Shown: one piece after another, positions 1 through 22,220 of the stretch
Position numbering within the stretch: position 1 is the stretch's first letter
Layout of the letters: every line of letters begins with the position of its first letter
Origin: Saprolegnia diclina VS20
Lineage: Eukaryota; Oomycota; Saprolegniomycetes; Saprolegniales; Saprolegniaceae
NCBI RefSeq assembly: GCF_000281045.1
Contig: NW_008246070.1
Location: forward strand, 799,777-863,776
DNA length: 64,000 bases
Reading direction: 5' to 3'
Notes under the pieces: model-generated
The model's input: only the letters and a program-made list of their open reading frames with translations
Database searches by the model: none
Told to the model about the DNA's origin: nothing
Position numbers and translations under genes: made by a program

Positions 1-745
1 GGGGGCTGAGCACCTCTCGTAGGCGAGACTCCGCTGCGCATGGGCCTCAGCGACGCCTACGCCATGCCTTTGGAAGCGCTTTTGCAACGCCCGAGCTCGC
101 GCGACGCGGCGGCTTTCCAGTCGCACTGGCAATCGTACGCGTCTACCTCGCACGGTATTAGCATCTAAGGACTTGCCAACTGCTAGTGCGGTAGCCAACC
201 GCGTCTACAACGTCACTGCGTCCTCGACCTTGGCGGTGCACGACCTCATTGATGCGCACGACAAGATCGAGCGCATTGACGGGCTCGACCTCGTGACCCC
301 CGAGTGGGCTCAAGTACGTCCCGGAGTGTGGGAAGGGTGCTAGAGAGTCGTAGTTTCACTTTCTCACGACGACCAAGTGGAAACAAAACGTTCTTCTCGT
401 GCTCTCTGCAGCGCGGGACGACGGCTGGCACGGCACGTGGGAGGTACGGGGACCCTCGTTAGTGGTTGCCGAGCTCGACAAGAGCCCCGCTGAGCTTTTG
501 CGTTTGCTGTCATCCAGCCTCGACGTTGCCGCGGTCGCAGTGCCCGAGAAGCGGCCAGCAGCAACGAGTCCTCGCCACGGTAAGCTTGCGACCATCTCGA
601 TACTGCAGGCGCCAACGCCGTGCTAGGCAAAACCAAGGACCCCCTCTCGCCATCAAATGCCGGCGGCCGCGACCAAGTCCGTGACAGCACGCCGACGACG
701 ACGCGGCGAGCGCTCATGAGCTTCTTTGGCGCCAAAGCCCAGTAG
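1..745 (+). CDS. 3' part of an unrecognised gene ending in a PIP-box-like motif
   Basis: Only the C-terminal exons lie in the window. An acceptor at 20-22 opens an exon to about 154; a 40-nt intron (155-194) follows, then exon 195 to about 317, an intron ending at 411, an exon to about 573, and a last short intron ending at 602. Joined, the frame stays open and ends at the TAG at 743-745. The donor after 313 is uncertain: a phase-compatible site at 318 works, while the stronger-looking GTACGT at 314 does not keep frame. I do not recognise the fold. The tail reads RRALMSFFGAKAQ, which resembles the hydrophobic-x-x-Phe-Phe core of a PCNA-interacting (PIP) box at the extreme C terminus, as in replication and repair proteins. 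That reading is inference from a short motif. The next gene converges on it with a 50-bp gap. Confidence 0.55.
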
Positions 746-795
746 CGAAGATATATATGAATTGAATCAATATACAGTCTCTGCTTGGAAGGAGC

Positions 796-1517
796 TTATC
801 GCTGCAGCATCGCTTGGGCCGTGTACTTGAGACCGACGTTGGCGAATGGTTGTTTCTTCTCGTCGGCTGCGGCCTTGCGGGCTTGGAGCTCCGCGGTCCG
901 TGCTGCCCAGTACGCCTAGTAAGCTCATTTGGCACCGACTCGTTGGAGCAGAGCGAACCTCCTTGTCGCGTTGCTTTTGCTTTTCGAGCTCGTCGTGGAG
1001 ATTGCCGGCAACGGGCTCGCGGCCATCGATGAGCTCCCGAAGCGTTTGCACCTACGACAGAACCTTCGTGAATATTGGGATATTGTACTACATGGCATGC
1101 GCAGCAGCACCCAGAGGTCGCGCAGCTCGATCTGCGTCGCTTCGAGCTCAACGAGCTTGGCGCCGTCCGCCGCAAAGAGAACGATGAGGTGCTCGCCGCT
1201 GGCATGCACGTTGGCAATGGACGAGAGCGGTACGGAGCTGGGTTCTTTCTTCTTGCCCAAGCGCAGCGTGGCCGACGACGACGACGTCTCGTAGCTCCTG
1301 AGCTCGAGGCTAGCCCAGTGGCATGAGCCAACGCGCTCGTTCCTGGCAGGCCGAAGTACCAGGAGGCGTCCGAGCTGAGTGCGACGTGCACCTTCTCGGC
1401 CGTCGGCAAGAGCCCGAGGAAGGACGCGGCCTTGCGCCGAAAGACGTGGCCCTCCTGCAGTAGCGCCTGGCGCTGGCGCTGCTCAAACGACGCGTCGCCG
1501 CAGCAGTTGTTGCCCAT
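796..1517 (-). CDS. Small PH-like protein with N-terminal acylation motif
   Basis: The start at 1517 gives MGNNCCG, a classical N-myristoylation (Gly2) plus palmitoylation (Cys5, Cys6) context, so the product is probably attached to a membrane. After about 55 residues, an intron that rebuilds a Cys codon leads into a beta-rich stretch (SYETSSSSATLRLGKKK, then VHASGEHLIVLFAADGAKL) that reads like a PH or PH-like domain. A charged helical tail follows (EKQKQRDKEAYWAARTAELQ) and the protein ends at the TAA at 796-798. Three introns are needed: near 1284-1333, near 1060-1095, and one ending just before GCGTACTGG. Short dually acylated PH proteins of this type are common in protists. A PH domain here suggests phosphoinositide or protein binding; no catalytic motif is visible. 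Splice sites were chosen to keep frame. Confidence 0.6.
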
Positions 1518-1617
1518 AATTTGTCGAATAAATACTGAAAACCGACAAGAGCGATATGCGCGCGCAAGTTGAGTTTGAGTTTGACGCGCAGATTCGAATT
1601 TGCCGGCAAGTACAAAG

Positions 1618-2886
1618 ATGAAGCTCACAGCGTGCTTCGCGGTCCTCGGATGGGCCCTCGCCATGGAGCTCCTCGACTGCGGGCCGACGACGCCACCGAC
1701 GGCTGGCTGCAGCTGCCGGCCGACGACGACGACCCTCGCGCCGACGACCGATCTGCCGCCCCTCCCGGCGCCGGGAGCGACGACGGCTCCCCCACGCTCG
1801 CCCTTGCCAGCGCCCGGAGCGACGACCGCGGTCCTGACTATCCCGACGCATGGAGGAACACCCACATCAAACACATCGTCGAGCTCGGTGAATGCTACGA
1901 CACCGATCCCTCGACCCGCGACGACGAACGCATCGACGAGCCCTGGACCATCCACAGCGCAACCAACGCGAGTTCGGACGAAGACACCGACGCCGGGCTC
2001 GACGAACTCGTCGACAACGACAACGGGACACACGAGCCCGGTTCCCCTCACGACGAGCACGATGAGCGCTAGTCCGACACCTTCGACATCACCATCGGTG
2101 ACCCCGAGCATGCAACACACGACGACCGTGAACCTCACGTCGACACCCTTCATGACGGCAAACTCGACCTCTCCAGGAGCCACCTCCAAGAGTCCGACGT
2201 CGATGCCTGTCTCGATCGCCCCGAGTCTGCCAAACACAACGACTCCGACGACGATGAACCCCGGATCGACGTCGAGCTCGCCTCGTCCGAACATGAATGA
2301 CTCGATGGCGCCTACGTCGCTCCCTGTCTCTTCCTCCGAGCTCCCCGTCACGAAGACCAATGTGTCCACGGCGACCTCTGCACCAACGACGTCGGTTCCG
2401 GCTCCACCTTCAAGCACGACAGCCCCTGCGGTCAGCCCCATCGCAACGTCATCGCCGCCGAGCTCGCCGTCTCCGACACCTAGCGCGGTTACTACGATGA
2501 GCACAACCGTAGCGCCGACGCCGAACCAGCCGATGCAAACCAGTAGCGCGCCTTCAACGGTCGACATGACACCCGCGGCGACGACCGCGAGCCAAGGCAA
2601 CGCGACAACGCCCATGCCGACGGCGTCTGCGGCTTCCGCTCCGACGCCAGCAACGTCGACGACTGCAGCTCCGGCGAATGCTGCCACGACACAGCAGGGC
2701 TTGACGACAACAGCATCCGTGATTGGACCGTCGCCTGTCCCTTCCACACTGGCCTCAGAGTATCCATCGTCTGGTCCGATCAATCCCGCGTCGACGTCCC
2801 CACAACCGAGCTCTTCAACCTCGTCGGCGCCCCAACCGCCTGCCTCGACGACGCCACCTGGAAGCAACCCCACCAATCACTTCTAG
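1618..2886 (+). CDS. Mucin-like Ser/Thr/Pro-rich secreted protein
   Basis: A single open frame of 422 codons. The ATG at 1618 is preferred over an in-frame one at 1600 because it puts a good signal peptide at the N terminus (MKLTACFAVLGWALAMELL). The first 40 residues after it hold a few cysteines (LLDCGPTT, GCSCRPT). The rest is almost entirely Thr, Ser, Pro and Ala with many N-x-S/T sites, as expected for a heavily O-glycosylated cell-surface or extracellular-matrix protein. No TM segment or GPI signal is clear; it ends in GSNPTNHF. Low complexity prevents a family assignment beyond mucin-like. Oomycetes carry many such proteins for cyst coat or adhesion. The biased composition creates a 720-codon antisense frame that I treat as a shadow. 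Confidence 0.75.
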   Translation: MKLTACFAVLGWALAMELLDCGPTTPPTAGCSCRPTTTTLAPTTDLPPLPAPGATTAPPRSPLPAPGATTAVLTIPTHGGTPTSNTSSSSVNATTPIPRPATTNASTSPGPSTAQPTRVRTKTPTPGSTNSSTTTTGHTSPVPLTTSTMSASPTPSTSPSVTPSMQHTTTVNLTSTPFMTANSTSPGATSKSPTSMPVSIAPSLPNTTTPTTMNPGSTSSSPRPNMNDSMAPTSLPVSSSELPVTKTNVSTATSAPTTSVPAPPSSTTAPAVSPIATSSPPSSPSPTPSAVTTMSTTVAPTPNQPMQTSSAPSTVDMTPAATTASQGNATTPMPTASAASAPTPATSTTAAPANAATTQQGLTTTASVIGPSPVPSTLASEYPSSGPINPASTSPQPSSSTSSAPQPPASTTPPGSNPTNHF

Positions 2887-2955
2887 TGGTCTCATTTAAG
2901 ACGCAGAAACACGTTGTGCGTTGGACTATTCGTTTTGAGCGACCGCCGATGTTGC

Positions 2956-4725
2956 TTATACATGCTGGTCCGTGCCATAGGACGCCGAGACGCGGACGCG
3001 GAGGTTGACGGCCGTGGCGCCCCGCATCGGAGGCGTCGTTGGCGTCCAGCCGCTTACGATAGCTTCGATCTCCTGTAGGGACCGGCCACACGTCTCGGGC
3101 ACACAAAAGAGCGTCAGGAGCAGCGCGAGGAAGTTCACGGCCGCCATGGCCACGACGCTGCCTTGAAACATCTGCACCGAGTTGGCGATGACGCTGGAGC
3201 GCAGACCATCGAGGACATAGGCCGTCACGAGAGCAGTGAGTGACGCAAGGAGCACGACCACGCTCATGCCTGCGATACGCCGGCGCGCCGGGAAAAGCTC
3301 ACTTGCAAGGACGAGCGGCGTGACGCCAAGACCAATGTAGTGGCCTGCGGTCATGAGCAGCAGGAGCGCCGACCCCGGCTCCGTAACGTTGAGCGTGTCA
3401 TCGGGCCCGGCTTGAATACGCAACCCGAGGAGAAGACAAGCCGTGAGGATCACGATGAAGGCGCCGACCTTGAGGCACCAGATGCGGCCTTGAGCATCGA
3501 TGAGCACTGTGGCCGTGAGAACGCCGACAGCAGCAGCCCCCGTGGCTGCACAACTGAGCAGCATTTGGTGCAGGTCGTTGACGTTAAGCCCGATGCCGAG
3601 GACACCAAACGCGTAGGCGCGCGACGAGGTAGGGTACAACGTCGGTACAATCAGCGACGACGCAATCGACGAGAGGACAAAGAGCGCCGCGACGAGCGCG
3701 AGGGGCCGGCCAAAGCCGCGCTGGAGGCTCTTGGGACCCGCGTGGGCCGAGAGCACGTCCGCATGCAGGATCGAGTTGACGCGGACTTCAGCCCGGGACT
3801 GCACAAGCGCGTCCGACTGCAAGAGCCGTGTGCAGACGTTGAAGGCCGTAACACGGTCGTTATGGCGTAGGAGGAGCCATGACGGCGAGTCGGGCACGAA
3901 CTGCATGCAGATGAGGAGAAGGAGCCCGGGGATGACGCCGAGGGTCGCCATGATCTTCCACTCGCTCAAGTTGAAGCCGACGTAGATGCTGCTGAGGTAA
4001 ATGAGCACTTGGCCCAAAATCAAATAGAGAAAGCGACCGACAAGTCCGAGAAATGTGCAGAGGCAGAGCACGCGGCCACGACTGTCGTCCTCTGCGAGTT
4101 CGCCGAGGAAGACAGGCACGACGATCGTAAAGATAGACACGGCCATACCAAGGCAATAACGTCCAATGAGTAGCGTGACTTGGCCAAAGGCCACGCCGAC
4201 AAAGAGCCATCCGAGCACATACGGGATCGCCGCGAGCTCGATCATGGTCGCGCGCCCGAGGTTGTCGGCGAGCTTGAACGTGCAGAGCGCCCCGAGGAGC
4301 ATGCCAAGCGCGAGCATTTGCTCAAAGAAGAAGGCGGCGTGGTTCACACGGCCCTCAAACATGTCGACTTGAATGTTGTAGAGGCGCGTGGGCGACAGCG
4401 GGTATTGGTAAACCCATTCGTTGCAGACCCACGCGCTCGAGAGGATGACCACGAGCAAGTAGAAGTACGCGCTGTAGCGCACCGAGCTGGACTTGGTGTC
4501 GACGACGCGGGCGGGCTGCCTAGTATGGTCGTGAGTGGCTAACCTAGCAGCGTGCCCGTACCTCGTGTTGATGGGCGTCGTCTCAGTGGCGTCGTCAGTG
4601 TCTGAGCCGGCCGAGTACGAGCGCCGGGGCGGCGCGGACCGGATGTACGTGTGCGGCAGGAACGAGAAGTCGCTCCGGCTCGGGTTGCGCATCGCATGGA
4701 GCACCTGCTGCCACGACGTGCTCAT
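2956..4725 (-). CDS. MFS sugar transporter (SLC2/Sugar_tr type)
   Basis: About 589 residues. The ATG at 4725 (MSTSWQQVLH) is chosen because the region upstream of it in frame looks like promoter (CCAAT boxes, E-box). About 110 cytosolic residues precede 12 predicted membrane helices. Diagnostic motifs: NLGRATMIE in the loop after TM2 (the D/N-R-x-G-R element), IGRYCLGM in TM4, and VPETCGRSLQEIE after TM12, the PET-K-G-R-S-x-x-E-I/V signature of sugar porters with Cys in place of Lys. A 42-nt GT-AG segment near 4507-4548, within the N-terminal tail, could be a spliced intron; it is a multiple of three without a stop, so both forms would be full length. The substrate cannot be told. It converges with the mucin-like gene (69 bp apart). 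Confidence 0.85.
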   Translation of the reverse strand: MSTSWQQVLHAMRNPSRSDFSFLPHTYIRSAPPRRSYSAGSDTDDATETTPINTRYGHAARLATHDHTRQPARVVDTKSSSVRYSAYFYLLVVILSSAWVCNEWVYQYPLSPTRLYNIQVDMFEGRVNHAAFFFEQMLALGMLLGALCTFKLADNLGRATMIELAAIPYVLGWLFVGVAFGQVTLLIGRYCLGMAVSIFTIVVPVFLGELAEDDSRGRVLCLCTFLGLVGRFLYLILGQVLIYLSSIYVGFNLSEWKIMATLGVIPGLLLLICMQFVPDSPSWLLLRHNDRVTAFNVCTRLLQSDALVQSRAEVRVNSILHADVLSAHAGPKSLQRGFGRPLALVAALFVLSSIASSLIVPTLYPTSSRAYAFGVLGIGLNVNDLHQMLLSCAATGAAAVGVLTATVLIDAQGRIWCLKVGAFIVILTACLLLGLRIQAGPDDTLNVTEPGSALLLLMTAGHYIGLGVTPLVLASELFPARRRIAGMSVVVLLASLTALVTAYVLDGLRSSVIANSVQMFQGSVVAMAAVNFLALLLTLFCVPETCGRSLQEIEAIVSGWTPTTPPMRGATAVNLRVRVSASYGTDQHV

Positions 4726-5162
4726 CGCCGCTCGCCGAGGAAGAGGCAGGATGAAAGCACGCCACGTGCTCGCCGATTGGCTTGTTATAACCAATCAAAT
4801 CGCTTTAAAGATGCTTGCAGTGGGCTTGCACAGCTGCATTTTAGCCAATGACTGGGCATCATCGGTGCCAACCCTATGCGTCGGCAGCCCCGCTACGAAG
4901 ACCTGTCCTCGAGGACATGGTCACTTGAGGGCATTGAAGTTGCCAGCAGTTTCAGTATGCGTTCATCGTCAAACAACGAGCCTCGGAGCTCTCGGAGCCT
5001 CTGCATCTGAGCGCAGGGTGATATGTCTGTGACAGCCAGGCGTACTTACGAGAGCATCACACAGTATTACTGGATTTTATGATAAATACTGTGCTTCTTC
5101 ATCGAACACTAATACGGTTTAATCTTGGGATCCGAAATAGCCTTACGGTATTTTCGGCATCG
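4726..5162. other. Intergenic region between divergent genes, CCAAT-rich
   Basis: No coding sequence is evident. The part next to the sugar transporter holds an E-box-like CACGTG at about 4763, ATTGG at 4776-4780 and CCAAT at 4791-4795 and 4845-4849. The part next to the LRR gene is AT-rich (about 5045-5110). It is the shared promoter space of two divergently transcribed genes. Confidence 0.5.
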
Positions 5163-6324
5163 ATGGCGTTCCAGCGGGACGTGCTGCCGCTGCAGCAACT
5201 CGTGCTCAAGTACCTCTCCAAGCGGTATGCGCCCGAGATCATTAGCGACGCGAGCCTCGAGCGCGCGCACAAGATCGCGGACCCCGCGCGGACCAAGACG
5301 CACAAGGCCAAGCAGGAGCTCATCCGCGCTGTGCTGCAGACCGGCCGCTTTGGCGACGAGACGCTCCCGACAAGCTTCTTCCATCCGAGCTTGACCAAGA
5401 TCGAGATCAATGGCGCGCGCATCTCAACGCCGTTCATTGAGCGCATGGCGCGCGTCTGCACCAAGCTGCACGTGGTCAACTTTTCGGGCTGCTTCCGCCT
5501 CACCGACGCTTCCATGCGCGTGCTCCTCTCGCACTGCAGCGACATCAAGGAGCTCAACATTGAGAACTGCCGCAAGCTCACGGACGATACACTGCGCGCT
5601 CTCATTGAGATGTGCCCAAAGCTCCACAGCATTGACATTGGCGGCAACACCAACATGACGCTCGATGGCATCACCGCCTTCGTCGAGAAGCATCCGAACC
5701 ACTCCAAGTTTCTCAAACTGCACATCTCGGGCCACGCCGTGACCGACCAGTACTTATCCACGCCCTCCAAATGCACTGGCTTATACTCCCTCGTCGTAGC
5801 ACGCTCAAGATCGTTGCCGCCAAGTGCAGAAAGCTGCAGAGCATCAGCGTCGGCTACTGCGGCGTCTCGGACGACGCGCTCATTGCGCTCCTCCAGCGAA
5901 GAGAGTCGCTCGTGAAGCTGCATTTGCACTGGAACACACGCATCACGTACCTTGCTACGATGGCCAGCCGCGTCTTACAATGCCGTAGGGACCGTCTTCT
6001 CGACCACCTCGCCCGGCACTGTGCCAACCTCCAGGAACTTGACATTTGCGGTGTCAAGACCGTGACCAACGACGTACACGCTTGTCGACCCAAAGCTCGT
6101 CTTGATGCGTAGTGCTGTGTAGGCCATTTACGCCTTTCTGCTCGCCAAGATGGACAACGACGGCCAGCGCGACGCCAAGCGCCTCAAGCGCGTCGACTTC
6201 AAGTACACCAAGTACGATGTAGTTGTTGTTGGTACCTATTTTGCTTATTGATGCGACTAGTGTCTCCAAGGAGGTGCTCGCCCACACCCACGAGATGTAC
6301 CCCGACCTCGAAGTCGTTTCGTAA
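5163..6324 (+). CDS. Leucine-rich-repeat protein (F-box/AMN1-like cysteine-containing LRRs)
   Basis: Starts [18 protein letters not shown], a short N-terminal helix region in the place of an F-box but not a clear F-box. Six or more LRRs of the cysteine-containing type follow ([65 protein letters not shown]), as in FBXL and AMN1 proteins. Five exons: introns at about 5748-5800, 5948-5988, 6071-6120 and 6211-6258 each restore the repeat frame. The protein ends YPDLEVVS with TAA at 6322-6324. Such proteins are usually substrate receptors or scaffolds; without a clear F-box I would not claim an SCF role. The stop lies only 3 bp from the stop of the convergent HECT gene. Confidence 0.75.
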
Positions 6325-6327
6325 TCA

Positions 6328-17835
<11,508 letters not shown>

Positions 17836-18109
17836 CACGAGCTTGAGCTTTTGGCAAGAATGAGGCCGGCGACGTTTTTATTTATTAAAATTGGCACTTG
17901 ATATCTGCGTTTTTATAGTCGGATCCGCGCAATCGAATACGAGAGGACCTGGGTGGGCGCCCTCTGCCCACGCTACACGCGCTATGCGCGAGGAGGGCGC
18001 TGTCGCCGTCGCAACGTGCGCGTGAGTGGAAGCGCCTGCGGAGTCGCCATCTAAAATACGGAATTATAGTGTATTTTACGGCAATTTATGGGATTTTCGA
18101 ATGGCACTG
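17836..18109. other. Intergenic region upstream of the HECT gene
   Basis: About 270 bp with no gene. The HECT-proximal end carries an initiator-like element and an AT-rich stretch (17870-17900). The middle has GC-rich imperfect repeats around 17950-18010. The far end is the 3' flank of the ABC transporter. Confidence 0.4.
17857..17864 (-). promoter_or_regulatory. Oomycete initiator-like element (INR) of the HECT gene
   Basis: On the minus strand the sequence reads CTCATTCT, a full match to the oomycete INR consensus YTCANTYY, 22 nt upstream of the ATG at 17835. The consensus is known from oomycete core promoters; its use here is inferred from sequence and position. Confidence 0.5.
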
Positions 18110-21100
18110 TCACGTCGCCGGTTGTGGAACAGGAAGGAGGTCCGTCGGCGAACCCACAGCGACAACGTCACCGCCGTCCATGAGCACGACGCGGTCGCAG
18201 CGCAGCGCTACCTCTCTGTGCTGCGTCATGACGAGAACGGTGGCGCTAGCGAAGCTCTCGGCGAGCACCCTCTGGAGCGTGGCCTCGACCTCTGGCGACG
18301 CCTCGTCGACCACAAGGATCTTGGCCTGGCGCAAGATGGCACGTGCAAGGCAGAGCAATTGCCGATCGCCAAGCGAGAAGACGTGGTCGCCGTCCATCGG
18401 CGTATCGAGGCCAACGCTTCGAACAGCGCCGGCTAACGACACGCGCTCCAGGGCGGCCCAAACCACCGTGTCGTCGAGGTAGAGGCTGTCAGGATCGAGG
18501 AACCCGCGCACCGTTGCATGCAGCCACGTCGGGTACTGAGGCACGATGGCCAAGGACCTTCGCAGCGATATGACATCCACATCGGCCACGTCAACGTCGT
18601 CGATCAAGACGCGGCCGTCGACGAGTGCATAGAGGCGGAAGAGGACAAACGCGATGCACGACTTGCCAGCGCCGGGACGCCCGAAGAACGCAATTTTTTC
18701 ACCGCCAGCAATAACCAGCGAGACGTCGCTGAGAACGTTCGGGTCGTTGGGCTTGTACGCGAGGGCCACGTGGTCGAATGTGATGCGGCCGTTGGGGAAC
18801 GAATAGGTCGTCGCAGCATCCGCGGGCGATTCGTCTTCGAGCTGCGCTGCGAGGAGAAGCCGGTCGGGCGCGCTCATCCACGTTTCAAGGGCCGCTAGCA
18901 TGTGCACCATGCAGTCCAAGTGCACGGGCAGCGCGAGACTATAAGTAATGAGGAGGCCGATGACCGGTGGGCTGTACTGGCCGCGAACGAGCAGGGCACC
19001 GAGGAGCAGTGTCGCTTGGAGCCCGGCCGCGAGCAGCTGCAAGTGCAACGACGTCCGAGCATGAACCGCGGTCGCCGCAAAACGGGCTTGGGCAAATGCC
19101 TCGATCTTCTCGTGGTGGAGGTGATAGAACCGCAAAAGCTGCTTGTTGCCGAACGCTCGAATCGTGACGCTGCCTTCGACGGACGCAGCGACAAGCGTGC
19201 TCAGCGGCGCCTGTGTCAGCTGCATCAATCGCTGGAGCTCCCGCACGGGTAAGATCGCGTCGCGCGCGATTTGCCAGAGAGCAATGGCCCACGGCAGGAG
19301 GAGGACGCCGAGCACTTGGAGCAGCGCCGTCGCCGTCAAAAGCGTCCCGCAGAGCGTCGAGGTAAACACGAGGATGGGCGAGAGCGCATACAGCATATGG
19401 ACATCGCAAATGTACACGTCGTCACGGAACCGAGTCAGGAGGCGACGAAGCGGGTACGTGTCAAAGAAGGCCAAGGGCGCCCGCAAAACGCGGTGCAGAA
19501 GGTGCTGAAAGAGGCGTGTGGCGGCGGCGCGCGCCAGCACGAGAACGAGGTAGGCTTGGGCACTCACGCAGCACACGCTTGTGAGCAAAAGGCCGCTGTA
19601 GACGACCACTCGTAGCTCGAGCCCGCCGAGTTTGTCACTCAAAGTGTTTAGCTGCCGTGGTAGCCATGTGTCGTCGCCATTGAACGGCAAGGCCACTTGG
19701 GTGAGCCAGAGGTCACTGGCGACGCGGAAGAGCTGCACAAGCAGCACGCATCCGAGCAGCGCGAGGCCTGTGCCGCGCCGGTGGCGCCAATCCACGTACG
19801 CCGCTACGACCGATGACGGCACGCGCCGGTGGGGGCTCCGCAGTCCGTCGTCTTCACTGGATAGCACGAGGCTACGGCGCACCTGCGTCGCTTCGTCAAT
19901 GTGGGCGACGCGTTTTTCCTTGGGCGTAAAGACGTAGGCCGCGGACGTGGCTGCGATCGGCGTCAGCTCGACTTGCGGCACGAGCAGCGGTGGTGACGCC
20001 ATCGGGCCCGACGGGACTCGCCGCGGCGGCGTCGGTAGTGGCGGCGACGACACAACGTCCAAGTTGGTGTGGTCTTTCTGGCTCTTCTTGCGCCGAATCG
20101 GTGACTTGGGTAGCTTTTCACGGGTGGAGTTGAGTGCGCTCGTGACGCTACCGTCGTCATCGACACAAATGGTGGCATCAATGTACTTGGAGCCAATGAT
20201 CTCGGGGTCGTTCGAGACCAGAAGAAGCGTCTTGTGCAGAAGGACACCGAGAAAGCAATGTCGAAAGATGTGGCCTGCCACGTTGGCGTCCATGGCCGCG
20301 AGGACACTGTCGACGACGTAGATGTCGGCGTCGCTGTAGCACGCGCGGGCGAGGCTGATGCGCGCCTCCTGGGCTGGCGAGAGCACGACCGTCTTGGCGC
20401 TGGGTCCTTGCAGCACGGGCTCGGTGCGATCGCCGAGCGGAAAGGTCAAAAAATCCATATTGAGCGCGCACGCGTCGATGACGCGCTGGTACTTGACACG
20501 ATCGTACGCCTTGCCGAAAAGGATGTTGTCGCGGATGCTCAGAAGGCGCTGGACCCACGGCTTTTGGGCGACGTAGCCAATCGAGCCACCGAGAAACACC
20601 GTTCCCGACGCCTTGTGCATCTCGCCCAAGATCGCCGCGCAGAGCGATGACGTGCCCCGTGCTCCGTGGACTACGACAAAGTCGCCGCGCGTGACGCGGA
20701 GCCGGACCTTGCTCAAGACACTGGGCGCATCGCGGTGCCAATGAAATGTGCCGTCGTGAATCGCAATGACCGTGTGATCTCGTGCGTACTTGGCCGCGTT
20801 GCGATCGGCCACCGTGACGACGTTCGTGTCGTCGACTTGCTCGACGAGCAGCACCGACTGCATGCTCTGGAGCGCGCGCCAGGCGAGGAGAATGGCCTGT
20901 ACCGTCTCGAGGAAGAGTGCGCACGGTGCCTGCAAAAGATGCACGAGCGCCAGTGTCGGAAAGACCAGCGTCGCAGGCCAGTGGCCCGGCGAGAGGATCG
21001 AATGCGCGACAAAGATCGCCAGGACGATCAAGGCCGGGGCACAGGCCCTATGTATACATCACCGCCGTCAACACATACACACAAAGGCCAACGGACGTAC

Positions 21101-22065
21101 AAGAGGGTACTCGAAAGCCAGAGAAACCGCAGATGCCGCCCGAGCGCGGTTTCTTCGGCGTCGCGAAGACGCAGCACGGCTCGCTCGCACGCATGTTCCC
21201 AGCCATTCCACTTGACCATTTCCATGTTGGAGAGGACCTTGTGGAGCTCTTTCATGCGAGCGTTGATGTGCTGCGAGTGCACCGCGCTGTGGGCCGACGC
21301 ATTATAACACGCTGTCACAAGGCCGTGGAGCAGAAGCAATGCGCACGCGACAGCCATGCCAGCATACAGCGCCGATCCCATCGTATAGTAGAGCAGACCC
21401 ATGCCCACAGTAAGGTGAAGTGGCAGCAGCCAGAGCCGGTGCACGAGCAAGGCGATGTCTGCAACTTGCATCACTTCGGTCGAGAACGTCGTTGGGCTCA
21501 GCTCCTGCGCCCAGACAACGTAGCTCGAGTGCATTCCGAGCGCCTTCTCAAAGAGCATGTGCCGGAGCGCCGATGTCAAGTGGATGCCGACGACCGCGTT
21601 TTGAAACACCACGTGCGCCCGCGCAAACGCTTTGACAATGTACGCGAGCACGAGGCTGGCGCCATAGAGCAGTAGTGTCTGCATCTCGTACGGTGCTGCC
21701 AGCGTGCGTAGAATGAGGTAGAGCAGCACGGGCGGCGCGAGGTCCGCAACCATCGCGAGCAGCTTGAGCGCGCCAATCAACGCAAAGCGCTTGCCAAAGA
21801 CGGCAAAGAACGCTCTCACAATGCTCTGGCCATGCACGTGGTACTCGGCGTCAAAGTTGGCGGCCGCCGTGTGCACCTTGCTGGACGCTTGCAGCGGCCA
21901 CAAGTCTGCGGGTTCGAGCGGGCGATTGTTGGCGAGTGGCACGAGCGGAGCTGCCCAAGAGAAGAGCAGCTTCGCCGCCCAGTTGGCAGCCTCCAGCGGG
22001 TGCGTTGTCGTCGCCTTCTCGGCGTCGGCAAAGGTCTGGTACTTGGTCGACTGGTGCCCGAGCAT
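18110..22065 (-). CDS. ABCC (MRP-type) ABC transporter with degenerate NBD1
   Basis: Two exons joined by a roughly 36-nt intron near 21053-21088; about 1,305 residues from MLGHQSTKY (22065); an in-frame ATG at 22158 is possible. Order TMD1-NBD1-TMD2-NBD2 without the extra TMD0, typical of short MRPs; the N-terminal LFSWAAPLVPLA matches the family. NBD1 is abnormal: the Walker A is GARGTSS, lacking the Lys; the signature is LSPAQ instead of LSGGQ; the Q-loop (GYVAQKPW) remains. NBD2 has a good Walker A (GRPGAGKS), a Walker B with the catalytic Glu (ILVVDEAS) and an H-loop His (TQHRE), but a signature of FSLGD. MRPs export conjugates or other organic anions; here only one composite ATP site could be hydrolytic. 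The linker is long and basic. Confidence 0.87.
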
Positions 22066-22220
22066 TCCAAAACTGCGACTCCACAAGCACTGACAAAGCG
22101 TCGCGCCAAAATTCGAGCATGTGTGAAATTTGCCGACAGCATTTTTTGCATTTTTCACGCGTGAAGAATACGTGGCGGTTGCGCAGACGTCGTATTTCTA
22201 ATTTGGTCATCAGTTGCACC

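Noticed and set aside
714-2876. 720-codon open frame on the minus strand opposite the mucin-like gene
   Set aside because: It is antisense to a Thr/Ser/Pro-rich gene whose GC-biased codons lack stops on the other strand. Its predicted protein is valine/glycine-biased without motifs, and its 3' part is the real acylated PH-like gene.
5099-5929. 276-codon minus-strand frame opposite the LRR gene
   Set aside because: The plus-strand LRR pattern is unambiguous and needs the opposite strand; this frame is a shadow.
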